Below, one piece after another: positions 20,920 through 30,440 of a stretch of DNA of 37,763 nt. Location of the stretch: the NCBI GenBank assembly GCA_017887445.1, contig JAGHIA010000091.1:1-37763 (forward strand), given 5' to 3'. A program made the translations under genes and the position numbers. The stretch comes from Fusicatenibacter sp. (lineage in GTDB: Bacteria > Bacillota > Clostridia > Lachnospirales > Lachnospiraceae). The stretch's first letter is position 1; each line of letters starts with the position of its first letter. The notes beneath the pieces were generated by a model. It did no database searches. It saw only the letters and a list, made by a program, of their open reading frames with translations, and was not told where the DNA came from.

Positions 20920-22404
20920 ATGCCGGAATGGGTGATTGCCATGTTCATAGTCGGCCTGGCGCTGATTATCAGGGACATGGCAAAAACTGTCTTAGAGGCC
21001 AGAAAAAGCAGGCGGGAAGTGGCCGTGTACGACAATCATCCCCAGAAGGTGCGGATGGAGCGGTACGCGGATTCCTTCCAATCTCTGGCGGATACTTTTT
21101 ACCGTATGCCGCGGAAGAAAGAGCATCTGACCAGGGATCAGGTGGACAGGATGCTGGAGCGGCAAAGAGAGCAGCTGTGCGAGCGGTGCCCGAAGGCTTC
21201 CTGGTGCTGGGAGCAGTACGGCCATCTGACGACCCAGCAGTGTCTGGAGGTTCTGGAGGCGTTTGCCCAGGGAGACGAGGAACGGCAGAACCGGGCCAAG
21301 GGCGACTGGATTTCCCACTGCCTGAGCGGAGCGCGGTTTCTGGAGCTTCTCTACGGGGAATATACGAAAATGCGTCAGAACCTGATCTGGAACAATAAGC
21401 TGATCGAAAACCGCCTGGCGGTGGCCGAGCAGCTGAACGAGGTGGCGCGGATCATGAACAGCACGGCGCAGGATATTTACAGCCTGAACAGCGTGCCGGA
21501 GGAGATGGAGGAAAAGCTGGAGAAAAAACTCCGCAAAAGCGGCGTGCTGGTGCAGAAAATGTGGCTGCAGGAGAAACCCCAGGAGCGCCTGCAGATCTAC
21601 ATGACCCTGCGGGCGAAGAAAGGGTGCCAGATGACTCTGCACCGGGTGGCGGAGCTTTTGTCCGAACTGTGCGGCTCCAGGATGGTGGCCGTGCGGGACG
21701 GGGCGGCAGTGCTGAACCAGGAGCTGCAGACAGTATTGTTTCTTGAGGACACAGGGTTCCAGGTGCTCCAGGGAGCGGCCCGTGTCACCAAAGAGGACGA
21801 GAGCATTTCCGGGGACAATTACGGCTGTGTCTGCGAGGACGGCCGGTTTGTGCTGTGTCTGTCCGACGGGATGGGGTCCGGCCTGGCGGCCAGTCAGGAG
21901 AGCGAGACGGTGGTGGAGCTGTTCGAGCAGTTTCTGCGCTCGGGATTTTCCCGGGAGACGTCGGCGCGGATGATCAATTCCGCGCTGGTGCTGCAGCGCG
22001 ACGGCATGTTCTCCACGGTGGATATCTGTTCCATCGATCTGTACAGCGGCGTATGCAGCTTCCTCAAGGCCGGGGCGGCGGCCACTTTTATCCGGAGAGA
22101 CACCTGGGTGGAGAGCATTGTGTCCACCAGCCTGGCGGCGGGCCTGACCCAGCAGCTGGATTTTGACACGGCGTCCAGAAAGCTGTACGACGGAGATTAT
22201 CTGATCATGGTGACGGACGGTGTGCTGGACGCGCTGGAGTTCGGCCATGAGGAAGAGACTATGAAGGAGCTGATCCTGAACATTTCCGCCCAGGAGCCGA
22301 AGGAATTTGCCAGGGAGCTGCTGGAGCATGTGCTGCGGCTGGGTGGATTTCACGCGAAGGACGATATGACCGTGCTGACCGCGCGCATCTGGAGAAAATG
22401 GTAA
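20920..22404 (+). CDS. spoIIE: SpoIIE-type PP2C phosphatase lacking the multi-pass membrane domain
   Basis: SpoIIE dephosphorylates the anti-sigma-factor antagonist SpoIIAA and so activates sigma-F in the forespore. Here the C-terminal PP2C domain is complete (SISGDNYGCVCEDGRFVLCL, DGMGSGLAASQES, FSTVDICSIDLYSG, MVTDGVLDAL, AKDDMTVLTARIW). The preceding region with the Cys pattern CERCPKASWCWEQYG is typical of the central domain. Only one hydrophobic segment is present (WVIAMFIVGLALIIRDM, near residues 3-19), where the classical protein has about ten membrane spans; the total is 494 aa instead of about 800. I start at 20920 because AAAGGGGAG lies 8 bases upstream. The in-frame ATG at 20896 would leave only about 10 nt of leader. 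Confidence 0.9.
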   Translation: MPEWVIAMFIVGLALIIRDMAKTVLEARKSRREVAVYDNHPQKVRMERYADSFQSLADTFYRMPRKKEHLTRDQVDRMLERQREQLCERCPKASWCWEQYGHLTTQQCLEVLEAFAQGDEERQNRAKGDWISHCLSGARFLELLYGEYTKMRQNLIWNNKLIENRLAVAEQLNEVARIMNSTAQDIYSLNSVPEEMEEKLEKKLRKSGVLVQKMWLQEKPQERLQIYMTLRAKKGCQMTLHRVAELLSELCGSRMVAVRDGAAVLNQELQTVLFLEDTGFQVLQGAARVTKEDESISGDNYGCVCEDGRFVLCLSDGMGSGLAASQESETVVELFEQFLRSGFSRETSARMINSALVLQRDGMFSTVDICSIDLYSGVCSFLKAGAAATFIRRDTWVESIVSTSLAAGLTQQLDFDTASRKLYDGDYLIMVTDGVLDALEFGHEEETMKELILNISAQEPKEFARELLEHVLRLGGFHAKDDMTVLTARIWRKW

Positions 22405-22413
22405 AGGAAAGGC

Positions 22414-22466
22414 GTAACTGGCTGAATCGTTGCGCGATTTTCAATGGCCAGGTGTGGAACTGTTAT
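22414..22466. repeat. Dispersed repeat between spoIIE and tilS
   Basis: GTAACTGGCTGAATCGTT, then GCGCGATTTTCAATGGCCAG, ending GGAACTGTTAT. Its middle matches the modules at 18276-18313 (inverted) and 19432-19490. Confidence 0.6.
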
Positions 22467-22505
22467 TGAAAGAAACGGTGTAACGGAAGATAAGGAGGAA
22501 GACCG

Positions 22506-23903
22506 GTGGTAATAGAACAGGTGGCAAGGTTTATCCGGACCTATGAGATGATCCGTCCGGGGGATGTGGTGCTGACGGGATTTTCCGGGGGCGCGGATTC
22601 GGTGCTGCTTTTGCAGCTGCTGTGGGAGCTTTCCCGGGACGTCGGCTTTGGCGTACAGGCCGTTCACGTCCACCACAACCTCCGCCAGGAGGAGGCGGAC
22701 CGGGACGCGGCGTTTGCGGAGGCGTTCTGCCAAGAGCGGGGCGTCCCTTTTTTTCTGTATTCCTGCCCGGTGGAGGCTGTGGCAAAGGAGAAACGCCTGA
22801 GCCTGGAGGAAGCGGGAAGGCTGGAGCGGCAGAGAGTGTTTGCCCAGTGCCTGCGGGACTGCGGGGGAACGAAGCTGGCGCTGGCCCACCACAGGAACGA
22901 CCTTGCGGAGACCATGATCCATCACCTGGCCCGGGGGACCTCTCTGTCGGGGCTGGCGTCCCTGCGCCCGGTGCGGGGGACAGTTATCCGTCCGCTGCTG
23001 TGTCTGGAACGGGCGGAGATTGAGGCGGAGCTTGCGCGGCGTGGGATCGCCTGGTGCGAGGACAGCACAAACGCCGCCGACGATTACACAAGGAACGGCA
23101 TCCGTCACCATGTGATCCCCTACCTGGAGCAGAGCGTCAACCGGCGGGCCACGGCCCATATGGCCCAGACATCCCTGGATCTGATGGAAGCGGAGGAATA
23201 TCTTGCCGCCGAGGCAAAAAAGCGTTTCGATGAATACTGCGTCTGGCGGGAGGGAGAGCTGGAGCTGTCGGCGCGGCTGGCACGGGAGCCGGCCATTCTG
23301 CAGCGGTATGTTGTGAGAGACTGCCTGGAGCAGCTGGCGGGCCGGCGCAAGGATCTGGGGCGGGAGCATCTGGAGAGCGTTCTTGGACTGCTGGACAAGC
23401 AGGTGGGGAAACTGGTGTGCCTTCCCTACGGCCTCGAAGCGGTGCGCCGGTATCAGGGGATCTTGCTGAGAAAAAGGGACGGCAGTCAGAACAGCCAGGA
23501 AAGTGGGTATACTCTTATGGAAGGGGAAGGCCGCTGGGTTCTGGGAGAATTTCAGGCAAAGGTTTCTTTTCCGGAGGATTTTGCCGGGAATTTCGAAAGA
23601 ATTTCCGAAAAGAAGTATACGAAATGTTTCAACTATGATAAAATAAAGGCTGGTCTTGTACTTCGCACGCGAAAAAGCGGCGACTTTCTCACCGTACAGG
23701 CGGACGGAGGCAGAAAAAAGCTGAAGGATTATATGATCGACGCGAAAATCCCAAGAGAGCAGAGAGATTCCATTCTGCTGGTGGCCGACGGCCAGGAGAT
23801 CGTGTGGGTCGTAGGCTACCGGGTCAGCGAAGCATACCGGGCGAGAAAGGACACAAAAAAGATCATACAGATAGAGGTGTCAGGAGGATATACAAATGAG
23901 TGA
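22506..23903 (+). CDS. tilS: tRNA(Ile)-lysidine synthase
   Basis: Converts C34 of the AUA-decoding tRNA-Ile to lysidine, using lysine and ATP; essential for decoding AUA. The PP-loop SGGADS is at residues 27-32, followed by HVHHNLRQEEADRDAAF and ALAHHRNDLAETMIHHLARG. The C-terminal TilS domain is present (LRTRKSGDFLTVQADGGRKK, then KIPREQRDSILLVADG). It has 465 aa. It starts with GTG (22506) after a perfect AAGGAGG at 7-base spacing. It overlaps hpt by 8 bases, as in Bacillus. Confidence 0.95.
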   Translation: MVIEQVARFIRTYEMIRPGDVVLTGFSGGADSVLLLQLLWELSRDVGFGVQAVHVHHNLRQEEADRDAAFAEAFCQERGVPFFLYSCPVEAVAKEKRLSLEEAGRLERQRVFAQCLRDCGGTKLALAHHRNDLAETMIHHLARGTSLSGLASLRPVRGTVIRPLLCLERAEIEAELARRGIAWCEDSTNAADDYTRNGIRHHVIPYLEQSVNRRATAHMAQTSLDLMEAEEYLAAEAKKRFDEYCVWREGELELSARLAREPAILQRYVVRDCLEQLAGRRKDLGREHLESVLGLLDKQVGKLVCLPYGLEAVRRYQGILLRKRDGSQNSQESGYTLMEGEGRWVLGEFQAKVSFPEDFAGNFERISEKKYTKCFNYDKIKAGLVLRTRKSGDFLTVQADGGRKKLKDYMIDAKIPREQRDSILLVADGQEIVWVVGYRVSEAYRARKDTKKIIQIEVSGGYTNE

Positions 23904-24420
23904 GAGAATTCGGGTCCTGCTCAGTGAAGAGGAAGTGGACAGACGGATACAGGAAATCGGGGAACAGATCAACAAGGACTATGAGGGCAGAAGCGTGCAT
24001 CTGATCTGCGTGCTCAAAGGCGGCGTGTTCTTTATGTGCGAGCTGGCCAAGAGGATCCAGGTGCCGGTGAGCCTGGACTTTATGTCTGTGTCCAGCTACG
24101 GGGACGACACAAGCTCCAGCGGCGTCGTGCGCATTGTCAAGGATCTGGACCAGCCGCTGGAAGGGAAAGATGTGATCATCGTGGAGGATATTATCGACTC
24201 CGGGCGGACACTCTATTATCTGATGGATATTCTGAAAAAGCGCAATCCAAAATCCATGCGCCTTTGCACGCTTCTGGACAAGCCGGAGCGCAGAGTCCGG
24301 GATGTGAAGGTGGATTATACCTGCTTCAATATTCCCGATGAGTTTGTGGTGGGATACGGACTGGATTACGCGCAGAAATACAGAAATCTTCCGTATATCG
24401 GAGTGGTGGAGTTCGATTAA
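23896..24420 (+). CDS. hpt: Hypoxanthine(-guanine) phosphoribosyltransferase
   Basis: Salvages hypoxanthine and guanine with PRPP to IMP and GMP. A 174-aa protein with [20 protein letters not shown], the PRPP loop [17 protein letters not shown], and the C-terminal [20 protein letters not shown] signature. The start lies inside the end of tilS. Clustering with tilS and ftsH is conserved across Bacillota. Confidence 0.96.
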   Translation: MSERIRVLLSEEEVDRRIQEIGEQINKDYEGRSVHLICVLKGGVFFMCELAKRIQVPVSLDFMSVSSYGDDTSSSGVVRIVKDLDQPLEGKDVIIVEDIIDSGRTLYYLMDILKKRNPKSMRLCTLLDKPERRVRDVKVDYTCFNIPDEFVVGYGLDYAQKYRNLPYIGVVEFD

Positions 24421-24428
24421 ACTGCGGA

Positions 24429-24513
24429 AGTTCAGCCTTGCGGAACGATTACACGCTTCGCGATACACAGACGCTGTATTTTGCGGCAGCCGTTCAGCGG
24501 GCTGAGCAGTTAC
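24429..24513. repeat. Composite dispersed repeat between hpt and ftsH
   Basis: Starts AGTTCAGCCTTGCGGAACGA, continues TTACACGCTTCGCGATACAC, and ends GAGCAGTTAC. The first half matches the left part of the element at 34474-34652 and, inverted, the right part of 30245-30405. It reads open in the ftsH frame, which can mislead start-site prediction. Confidence 0.7.
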
Positions 24514-24542
24514 ATGAAAATAACACAGGAGAGAGAAGAAAA

Positions 24543-26390
24543 TTGGATAGACAGCGTAATGGTTCCGGTTTATTTTTTATACCGACAGTTTTAATTGTGA
24601 TTCTGGTGTTTTATATGCTGAGCAATATGGAGCAGCAGAACACACTGAGTTATCAGACGTTCCAGAAAATGGTGGACCAGGAAAAGATCGTCTCTGCCAA
24701 TATCTACCAGAACATGGAGGTGCCCACCGGCCGTCTGGCTCTGTTTGACACAGATGGGGATACCTTTTACGTCAACGTAACAGACGTCAACGAGGCGGCC
24801 GGACTGCTGGAGCAGAGCGGCATTAATTATACGGTTCAGCCCATGGAACAGGAGAATATCTTTATCCGCTATATGCTGCCGGCGCTGGTGCTGGGACTGG
24901 TACTGATGGCGGGAATCTCGCTGATGAACCGCTCCATGGCAGGAGCCGGGGGCGGCGGCAATAACCGGATGATGAATTTTGGAAAGAGCAACGCACATCT
25001 TTCCACGGAAGGAGACAAGAAGATCCTGTTCCGGGACGTAGCCGGCCTGGAAGAAGAAAAGGAAGACCTTGTGGAGGTTGTGGACTTTCTGAAAGCGCCG
25101 GAGAAATATACCCGCGTAGGCGCGCGGATTCCCAAAGGCGTCCTTCTGGTAGGCCCTCCGGGAACCGGAAAAACACTGCTGGCGAAAGCGGTGGCCGGGG
25201 AGGCCGGTGTGCCGTTCTTCAGCATTTCCGGTTCGGACTTTGTGGAGATGTTTGTGGGTGTGGGCGCGTCCCGTGTCCGGGACCTTTTTGAGCGGGGCAA
25301 AGCTCATGCGCCCTGTATTATCTTTATCGACGAGATTGACGCCGTTGCCCGCCGCCGGGGTACCGGAATGGGCGGCGGCCACGACGAGAGGGAACAGACC
25401 CTGAACCAGCTGCTGGTGGAGATGGACGGTTTCGGCGTCAATGAAGGGATCATCGTCATGGCGGCCACCAACCGTGTAGACATTCTCGACCCGGCGATCC
25501 TTCGTCCGGGACGTTTCGACCGCCGCGTGGTGGTGGGACCGCCGGATGTGAAGGGCAGAGAGGAGATCCTTTACGTCCACGCGAAAAACAAGCCGCTGGG
25601 AGAAGACGTGGATCTGAAGCAGATCGCGCAGACCACCGCAGGCTTTACCGGAGCCCAGCTGGAGAACCTGCTGAACGAGTCGGCGATCATTGCCGCCAAG
25701 GACAGCAGAAACTATATCATGCAGAAGGACATCCGCCAGGCGTTTATCAAGGTGGGCATCGGCACGGAGAAGAAGAGCCGGGTGATCTCCGAGAAGGAAA
25801 AACGCATTACCGCCTATCATGAAACAGGACACGCGATCCTGTTCCATGTGCTGCCGGAGATGGAGGCGGTTTACACCATCTCCATTATCCCCACAGGACC
25901 CGGCGCCGCAGGCTACACCATGCCTCAGCCGGAAAACGACGAGATGTTCAACACCAGAGGAAAGATGCTCCAGTATATCACCGTCTGCCTGGGCGGACGG
26001 GTGGCGGAGGAACTGATCTTCGACGATATCACCACCGGAGCCTCCCAGGATATCAAACAGGCGACGGCTACGGCGCGGGCCATGGTGACCCAGTACGGAA
26101 TGTCCAGGCGGCTGGGGCTGGTGGCCTACGACAACGACAGCGACGAGGTGTTCATCGGCCGCGACTGGGGTCACACAAAGACCTACAGCGAGAATGTGGC
26201 CGCCTCCATCGATGAGGAAGTGAAATCCATCATCGAGGAGTGCCACGAGACAGCGCGCAAGATCATCGAGGAACATTCCTATGTGCTGCACACCTGCGCC
26301 GCGCGTCTGATGGAAAAAGAGAAGCTGACCCGCGCTGAGTTCGAGGCGATCTTCGACGAGGATCAGCAGGAGGCGCTTCCGGAAGCATAA
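24543..26390 (+). CDS. ftsH: ATP-dependent zinc metalloprotease FtsH
   Basis: Membrane-anchored AAA+ protease that degrades damaged membrane proteins and regulators. Two membrane segments (about residues 9-25, [16 protein letters not shown], and [19 protein letters not shown]) enclose a small outer domain. The AAA module has Walker A GPPGTGKT near residues 204-211, Walker B IIFIDEID, and the SRH region ([18 protein letters not shown]). The zinc site HETGH is at 426-430, and the third ligand region is [19 protein letters not shown] start at the TTG at 24543 (615 aa) because AGGAGAG lies about 9 bases upstream. The open frame upstream is repeat-derived. A strong terminator follows. Confidence 0.95.
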   Translation: MDRQRNGSGLFFIPTVLIVILVFYMLSNMEQQNTLSYQTFQKMVDQEKIVSANIYQNMEVPTGRLALFDTDGDTFYVNVTDVNEAAGLLEQSGINYTVQPMEQENIFIRYMLPALVLGLVLMAGISLMNRSMAGAGGGGNNRMMNFGKSNAHLSTEGDKKILFRDVAGLEEEKEDLVEVVDFLKAPEKYTRVGARIPKGVLLVGPPGTGKTLLAKAVAGEAGVPFFSISGSDFVEMFVGVGASRVRDLFERGKAHAPCIIFIDEIDAVARRRGTGMGGGHDEREQTLNQLLVEMDGFGVNEGIIVMAATNRVDILDPAILRPGRFDRRVVVGPPDVKGREEILYVHAKNKPLGEDVDLKQIAQTTAGFTGAQLENLLNESAIIAAKDSRNYIMQKDIRQAFIKVGIGTEKKSRVISEKEKRITAYHETGHAILFHVLPEMEAVYTISIIPTGPGAAGYTMPQPENDEMFNTRGKMLQYITVCLGGRVAEELIFDDITTGASQDIKQATATARAMVTQYGMSRRLGLVAYDNDSDEVFIGRDWGHTKTYSENVAASIDEEVKSIIEECHETARKIIEEHSYVLHTCAARLMEKEKLTRAEFEAIFDEDQQEALPEA

Positions 26391-26391
26391 C

Positions 26392-26429
26392 AGACCGGCC
26401 TTTCGTTTCACGGCGGAAGGCCGGTCTTT
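26392..26429 (+). terminator. Intrinsic terminator of ftsH
   Basis: AGACCGGCCTT (26392-26402) pairs with AAGGCCGGTCT (26417-26427), followed by TTC. A strong stem right after the stop codon, closing the mazG-ftsH region. Confidence 0.85.
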
Positions 26430-26587
26430 CATTACAAAAAATGTCCAAAATACGGGGAGTTTGTGCAAAATGAAATTAAAATATAAAAAAACCGCCAAAA
26501 GCCGCCGTTATTTTGGATAGAAAAGGAATCAAAAAAATATGCGATTTGTGCAGACTTTTTCCAGTCTCTATGGTACTATAATTACTG

Positions 26588-26679
26588 TAAAAACCCCCCA
26601 ATACATTATATAGTTTTTGCTACACCCCATAAGAAGAAATACCTTCTCCAAAAAAGCCAGCTACCCCGCTGGCTTTTTT
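26588..26679 (+). ncRNA. Possible short transcript of about 90 nt before the GH13 gene
   Basis: A TATAAT at 26577-26582 (no good -35 box) is followed about 70 bases later by a perfect terminator, with no open frame between. This could be a small RNA. It could equally be a fortuitous -10 and a terminator protecting the GH13 promoter. Confidence 0.25.
26650..26679. terminator. Bidirectional intrinsic terminator before the GH13 gene
   Basis: AAAAAAGCCAGC (26650-26661) and GCTGGCTTTTTT (26668-26679) form a 12-bp stem with T tracts on both strands. It lies 16 bases upstream of the GH13 -35 box. Confidence 0.85.
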
Positions 26680-26695
26680 ACTTGCCAAAAAAAAG

Positions 26696-26724
26696 TTGTA
26701 ACCCTGCCGGGAAAGGGGTATAAT
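26696..26724 (+). promoter_or_regulatory. Sigma-A promoter of the GH13 gene
   Basis: TTGTAA (26696-26701) and TATAAT (26719-26724), spacer 17. The start would be near 26731, 29 nt before the ATG. No CRE-like palindrome is evident. Confidence 0.75.
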
Positions 26725-26759
26725 AGTACTAATGATAAAGATTGTGAGGCTTACAATAT

Positions 26760-28904
26760 ATGGATAAGGAAAAAGCACAGCAGTATATTTCACAGATGCG
26801 TGGAATGTTCAACAAGCATGCGCTTTACAGTGACGAATCACCGCAGTACCAGTTTCCGTTTGAGCCTGATCCGGGAGATATCGTGACCATTCGTTTCCGG
26901 ACGGCGCGGAACAATGTAGATGCGGTGTATTTTATCAGCGGAGCGATCCGCGAGGAGATGGAAGCGCGGGGAACCCGCAATGGTTTTGATTATTATGAGA
27001 TCGATATTCCGGTGGGGACCGAGACGATCTTTTATTATTTTGAGATCCGTTACGGAAAAATGGTATGCTATTACAACAAGCTTGGCGTGACGAGAGAGCT
27101 ACAGGAAATGTATTCCTTCGGCATCGTGCCGGGATTTTCCACGCCGGACTGGGCCAAGGGCGCGGTGATGTATCAGATTTATGTGGAGCGCTTCTGCAAC
27201 GGAGACCGTTCCAACGACGTGCTCAACGGAGAGTATTGCTACATCAAGGAAAAGGTAAAACAGATCGACGACTGGAACGCGCTGCCGGAGCCGATGGACG
27301 TGCGGAATTTTTACGGCGGCGACCTGCAGGGCGTGATGGATAAGCTGGATTATCTGCAGGATTTAGGCGTCGAGGTACTCTACCTGAACCCGATCTTCGT
27401 TTCACCGTCCAATCATAAGTATGACATCCAGGACTACGATTATGTGGATCCGCATTTTGGAAAGATTGTGGAGGACGAAGGAGAACTTCTGAACACCTGG
27501 GATATGGATAACACCCATGCCACCCGTTACATCAACCGCGTGACCAACAAGGCAAACCTGGAAGCCAGCAACCAGCTGTTGATCCAGCTGGTGGAGGAGG
27601 TCCACCGGCGCGGAATGAAGATTATTCTGGACGGCGTGTTCAACCACTGCGGTTCGTTCAACAAATGGCTGGACAGAGAGCAGATCTACGAAAACCAGGA
27701 AGGCTACGAGAAGGGAGCTTTTGTGTCCAAGGACAGCCCCTACCATACGTTCTTCAAATTTTTCAACGAGCACGACTGGCCCTACAATGAATTTTATGAC
27801 GGCTGGTGGGGACACGACACCCTGCCGAAGCTGAACTACGAGGATTCCCCGGAGCTGATGAAAGACATTATGCGGATCGCCGCCAAATGGGTATCCCCTC
27901 CGTACAACGTGGACGGCTGGCGCCTGGACGTGGCGGCGGATCTGGGCCACAGTCCCGAGTTCAACCACAGGTTCTGGAAGGAATTCCGCCGCGTGGTCAA
28001 GGCGGCCAACCCCAACGCCATCATCATGGCGGAACACTACGGGGACGCCAGAAGCTGGCTGCAGGGGGACCAGTGGGATACGGTGATGAACTACGACGCG
28101 TTTATGGAGCCGGTATCCTGGTTCCTGACCGGAATGGAAAAGCACAGCGACGATTTCAACCAGGGACAGTTCGGCAACAGCGAAAGCTTTCTGGGAGCCA
28201 TGCGCTACCACATGCCGGCGTTTTACGCCCCGTCCCTGTACACTGCCATGAACGAGCTGGATAACCACGACCACTCCCGTTTCCTGACCCGCACCAACCA
28301 CCGGGTAGGGAGAGTGGGGACACTCGGCTCCAGGGCGGCAGAGGAGAACGTCAACAAAGCCGTACTGCGGGAAGCGGTGGTCATTCAGATGACCTGGCCG
28401 GGCGCGCCCACCATCTACTACGGCGACGAGGCCGGCGTCTGCGGCTTTACCGACCCGGACAACCGGCGCACCTACCCCTGGGGAAAAGAAGACAAAGAAC
28501 TGATCCGCTTTTATAAAGAGATCATCCGCATCCACAAAAACTATCCGGTACTCATCGACGGTTCGCTGATAGATCTGTACAACGACTACAACATCCTTGC
28601 TTACGGCCGCTTCAACATGACAGAGCAGGTGGTAGTGGTGCTCAACAACAGAAACGAACAGGTTCACATAGAGATTCCCGTATGGCTTACCGGAATGAAA
28701 CGCAGCGAGGAAACCGAGATGGTGGAAGTGCTGCGCACCGACGCGCTGTCCTTCCGCTGCCAGGAAGGCGTACACGAAGTAAAGGCAGGAATCCTGGAGA
28801 TGGATCTTCTCCCCCTGTCGGCAGTGATCCTCCACCGGGAAGAAAAAGCACAGCTGGAAGAAACCAGCGGCTACCGGTACGACTCTAGGAGAAAAGAAGA
28901 ATAA
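26760..28904 (+). CDS. GH13 glycoside hydrolase, neopullulanase/maltogenic-amylase-like
   Basis: A 714-aa cytoplasmic enzyme (no signal peptide) with the modules expected of neopullulanase-type GH13 enzymes. An N-terminal beta domain of about 120 residues (PGDIVTIRFRTARNNVDAVY ... CYYNKLGVTRE) is followed by the (beta/alpha)8 barrel starting near WAKGAVMYQIYVERFCNGD. GH13 motifs: DGVFNHCG; nucleophile Asp390 in DGWRLDVA; acid/base Glu425 in IIMAEHYGD; Asp504 in LDNHDHSRF. A C-terminal beta domain (LAYGRFNMTEQVVVVLNNRN) ends it. It probably hydrolyses maltodextrins or cyclodextrins taken into the cell; exact specificity cannot be read. It is monocistronic: promoter at 26696, and giant element 2 follows it. 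Confidence 0.92.
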   Translation: MDKEKAQQYISQMRGMFNKHALYSDESPQYQFPFEPDPGDIVTIRFRTARNNVDAVYFISGAIREEMEARGTRNGFDYYEIDIPVGTETIFYYFEIRYGKMVCYYNKLGVTRELQEMYSFGIVPGFSTPDWAKGAVMYQIYVERFCNGDRSNDVLNGEYCYIKEKVKQIDDWNALPEPMDVRNFYGGDLQGVMDKLDYLQDLGVEVLYLNPIFVSPSNHKYDIQDYDYVDPHFGKIVEDEGELLNTWDMDNTHATRYINRVTNKANLEASNQLLIQLVEEVHRRGMKIILDGVFNHCGSFNKWLDREQIYENQEGYEKGAFVSKDSPYHTFFKFFNEHDWPYNEFYDGWWGHDTLPKLNYEDSPELMKDIMRIAAKWVSPPYNVDGWRLDVAADLGHSPEFNHRFWKEFRRVVKAANPNAIIMAEHYGDARSWLQGDQWDTVMNYDAFMEPVSWFLTGMEKHSDDFNQGQFGNSESFLGAMRYHMPAFYAPSLYTAMNELDNHDHSRFLTRTNHRVGRVGTLGSRAAEENVNKAVLREAVVIQMTWPGAPTIYYGDEAGVCGFTDPDNRRTYPWGKEDKELIRFYKEIIRIHKNYPVLIDGSLIDLYNDYNILAYGRFNMTEQVVVVLNNRNEQVHIEIPVWLTGMKRSEETEMVEVLRTDALSFRCQEGVHEVKAGILEMDLLPLSAVILHREEKAQLEETSGYRYDSRRKEE

Positions 28905-29084
28905 AGGTATCAGTGCTTAACGTGTGCCACCGACACACAGCACTGCCAAATATCCATGCAAGCACAAGGTGAAATGTCGCTTGCGGCAAGAGAAGGCAGC
29001 CTGGACTGCGGCTACTTGGCTCGTTGCACGCGGGAATAAACTTCGAAACAGAAACAACAAATCTTCTGCCATCTGCAACCATCA

Positions 29085-29473
29085 GAAACCGACCCCGAGG
29101 CGCGTCACGCGGCGGCGCTGGCGCTGTGAGGGCGGACGGGGAACTGGCGCGGGAAGGGGCGGGCGGCATGGGTGGGTTCTGCGGGCGTCTGAAAAAAATG
29201 CGAGAAAATCTTAATGTCCCGGAGACGTTCTGACCGGGGCAGACTCCGGACCACACGTCCGGAGTCTGAGGCGCACTGAGACGGGAATGCATCAAGCATT
29301 CCTGTCGAATTGCGCCGGTCCCCGGTCAGAACGCCTCCGGGACATTTAGATTTTCCGCATTTTTTCAGCAGTCCGCAGAACCCACCCATGCCGCCCGCCC
29401 CTTCCCGCGCCAGTTCCCCGCCCGCCTTCACAGCCGCCAGCGCCGCCGCGTGACGCGCCTCGGGGCCGGTTTC
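29085..29473 (+). repeat. Giant inverted repeat, copy 2 (155-base arms), possible structured RNA
   Basis: Left arm 29085-29239 and right arm 29320-29473 are inverted copies with few differences. The centre holds an 11-bp hairpin (AGACTCCGGAC/GTCCGGAGTCT, 29241-29267) and the 47-base hairpin at 29270-29316. The internal loop GCGGGCGTCTG (29181-29191) opposite CAGCAGTCCGC (29366-29376) is identical to that in element 1, although surrounding stem sequence differs. It fills the gap between the GH13 gene (+) and treR (-). The 180 bases before it (28905-29084) hold a nested CAGTGC/GCACTG hairpin and no gene. Confidence 0.8.
29270..29316 (+). ncRNA. 47-base central hairpin of giant element 2
   Basis: Outer stem GGCGCA/TGCGCC, internal loop CTGA/GAAT, inner stem GACGGGAATGC/GCATTCCTGTC, loop ATCAA. 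Matches 14113-14159 at 35 of 47 positions, with four two-sided compensatory changes. RNA status is inferred. Confidence 0.5.
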
Positions 29474-29482
29474 GTCCGCCTT

Positions 29483-30208
29483 CTACCTCCTCACCGCATT
29501 ATCCTGAAACCGGAAATAATCCGGCCGATGCCGCGACTGGGTAAATTCAAACATCACCCCGTCACTGTTATAAGTATGGCTGGACACCACCGCCATACAA
29601 TTATAATCATTGGCATCCAGATGCAGATACTTCTCATCGATCTGCGTGATCTTCTCCACCGTCATCACCCGCCGGCTGTTGACAATGGTCATATGCAGCG
29701 TATTCTCCAGATAATCATAGATCGATCCCTCAGCGATCTCCCGGGTCAGTCCCGGCACGGCGCTTTTGAGAAAATAATTGTGATTGATGATCAGCGGTTT
29801 CCCGTCCAGATAATGAAGGCGCTGGAGATAGTAAAGCTCCGAGCCCACCGGGAAATCCGTCCGCCGGGCAATTTTCGTGTCCGCGGTGATCTCCAGAAAG
29901 CAGAGAACCTCCGTGCGTCCTTCCTGATGGTTCCGTTTGGCTGATTCACGGAAGGACTCAATTCCGCCCAGGGTAAAGGAAGTCTGTTCCACCGGACGGA
30001 AAATATTCCGGACGCCTTTTCCCTGCAGGGTCTGGACATACCCGTCCGTCACCAGGCGGGAGATGGCCCGGCGTACCGTGTTGCGGGAACAGCCGTAGGT
30101 CTGGACCAGCACATGCTCCGACGGAAGCAAGTCCTGGTAGGTGAATTCTTCTCCTTCAATTTTCTGCTTCAGATCTTTATAAATCGTTTCATATTTGCTT
30201 TTCGGCAT
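29483..30208 (-). CDS. treR: GntR-family repressor of the trehalose operon (TreR)
   Basis: A 241-aa regulator of the GntR/HutC type. The N-terminal winged helix is visible (IYKDLKQKIEGEEFTYQDLL, then LPSEHVLVQTYGCSRNTVRR). The UTRA ligand domain follows (GSELYYLQRLHYLDGKPLII, then VEKITQIDEKYLHLD). TreR family members sense trehalose-6-phosphate, which releases them from the operator. It diverges from treP, with 391 bases between, in which a composite repeat is inserted. TTGTTTAAACAA-like operators lie at 30441-30547 on the treP side. AGGA lies just before the start. Its 3' end abuts giant element 2. Confidence 0.92.
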   Translation of the reverse strand: MPKSKYETIYKDLKQKIEGEEFTYQDLLPSEHVLVQTYGCSRNTVRRAISRLVTDGYVQTLQGKGVRNIFRPVEQTSFTLGGIESFRESAKRNHQEGRTEVLCFLEITADTKIARRTDFPVGSELYYLQRLHYLDGKPLIINHNYFLKSAVPGLTREIAEGSIYDYLENTLHMTIVNSRRVMTVEKITQIDEKYLHLDANDYNCMAVVSSHTYNSDGVMFEFTQSRHRPDYFRFQDNAVRR

Positions 30209-30244
30209 AAAATCACATCCTGTCTGTTACAATAATAATTGTTT

Positions 30245-30405
30245 GTTACTGTTCACAGCCGGTAACAGTTCGGCCTGCCACTATCCCGCGAGGTGTTTTC
30301 GCACAGAATGTGCGAAAATCCCGAGGCATGCAGCGCGAAACTGCATGAAATGCAGTTTCTGTGCATCGCGAAGCGTGTAATCGTTCAGCAAGGCGGAACT
30401 GTTAC
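30245..30405. repeat. Composite dispersed repeat between treR and treP (about 160 bases)
   Basis: Opens GTTACTGTTCACAGCCGGTAAC and closes GCGGAACTGTTAC. Read on the - strand, it matches the + strand of 34474-34652 module by module (TTACACGCTTCGCGA, AAACTGCATTTCATGCAGTT, GCCTCGGGATTTTCG, then the ACATTCTGTGCGAAAACAC module). It contains hairpins such as CTGCATGAAATGCAG. Confidence 0.8.
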
Positions 30406-30440
30406 AACAAGTGCTGTGCTGTGAAAAGGGCAGTGGACAG

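Noticed and set aside
24438-24542. Extended N-terminus of FtsH starting in the upstream repeat
   Set aside because: The added residues come from the dispersed repeat. A TTG with a good SD at 24543 gives the normal FtsH N-terminus directly before the first membrane helix.
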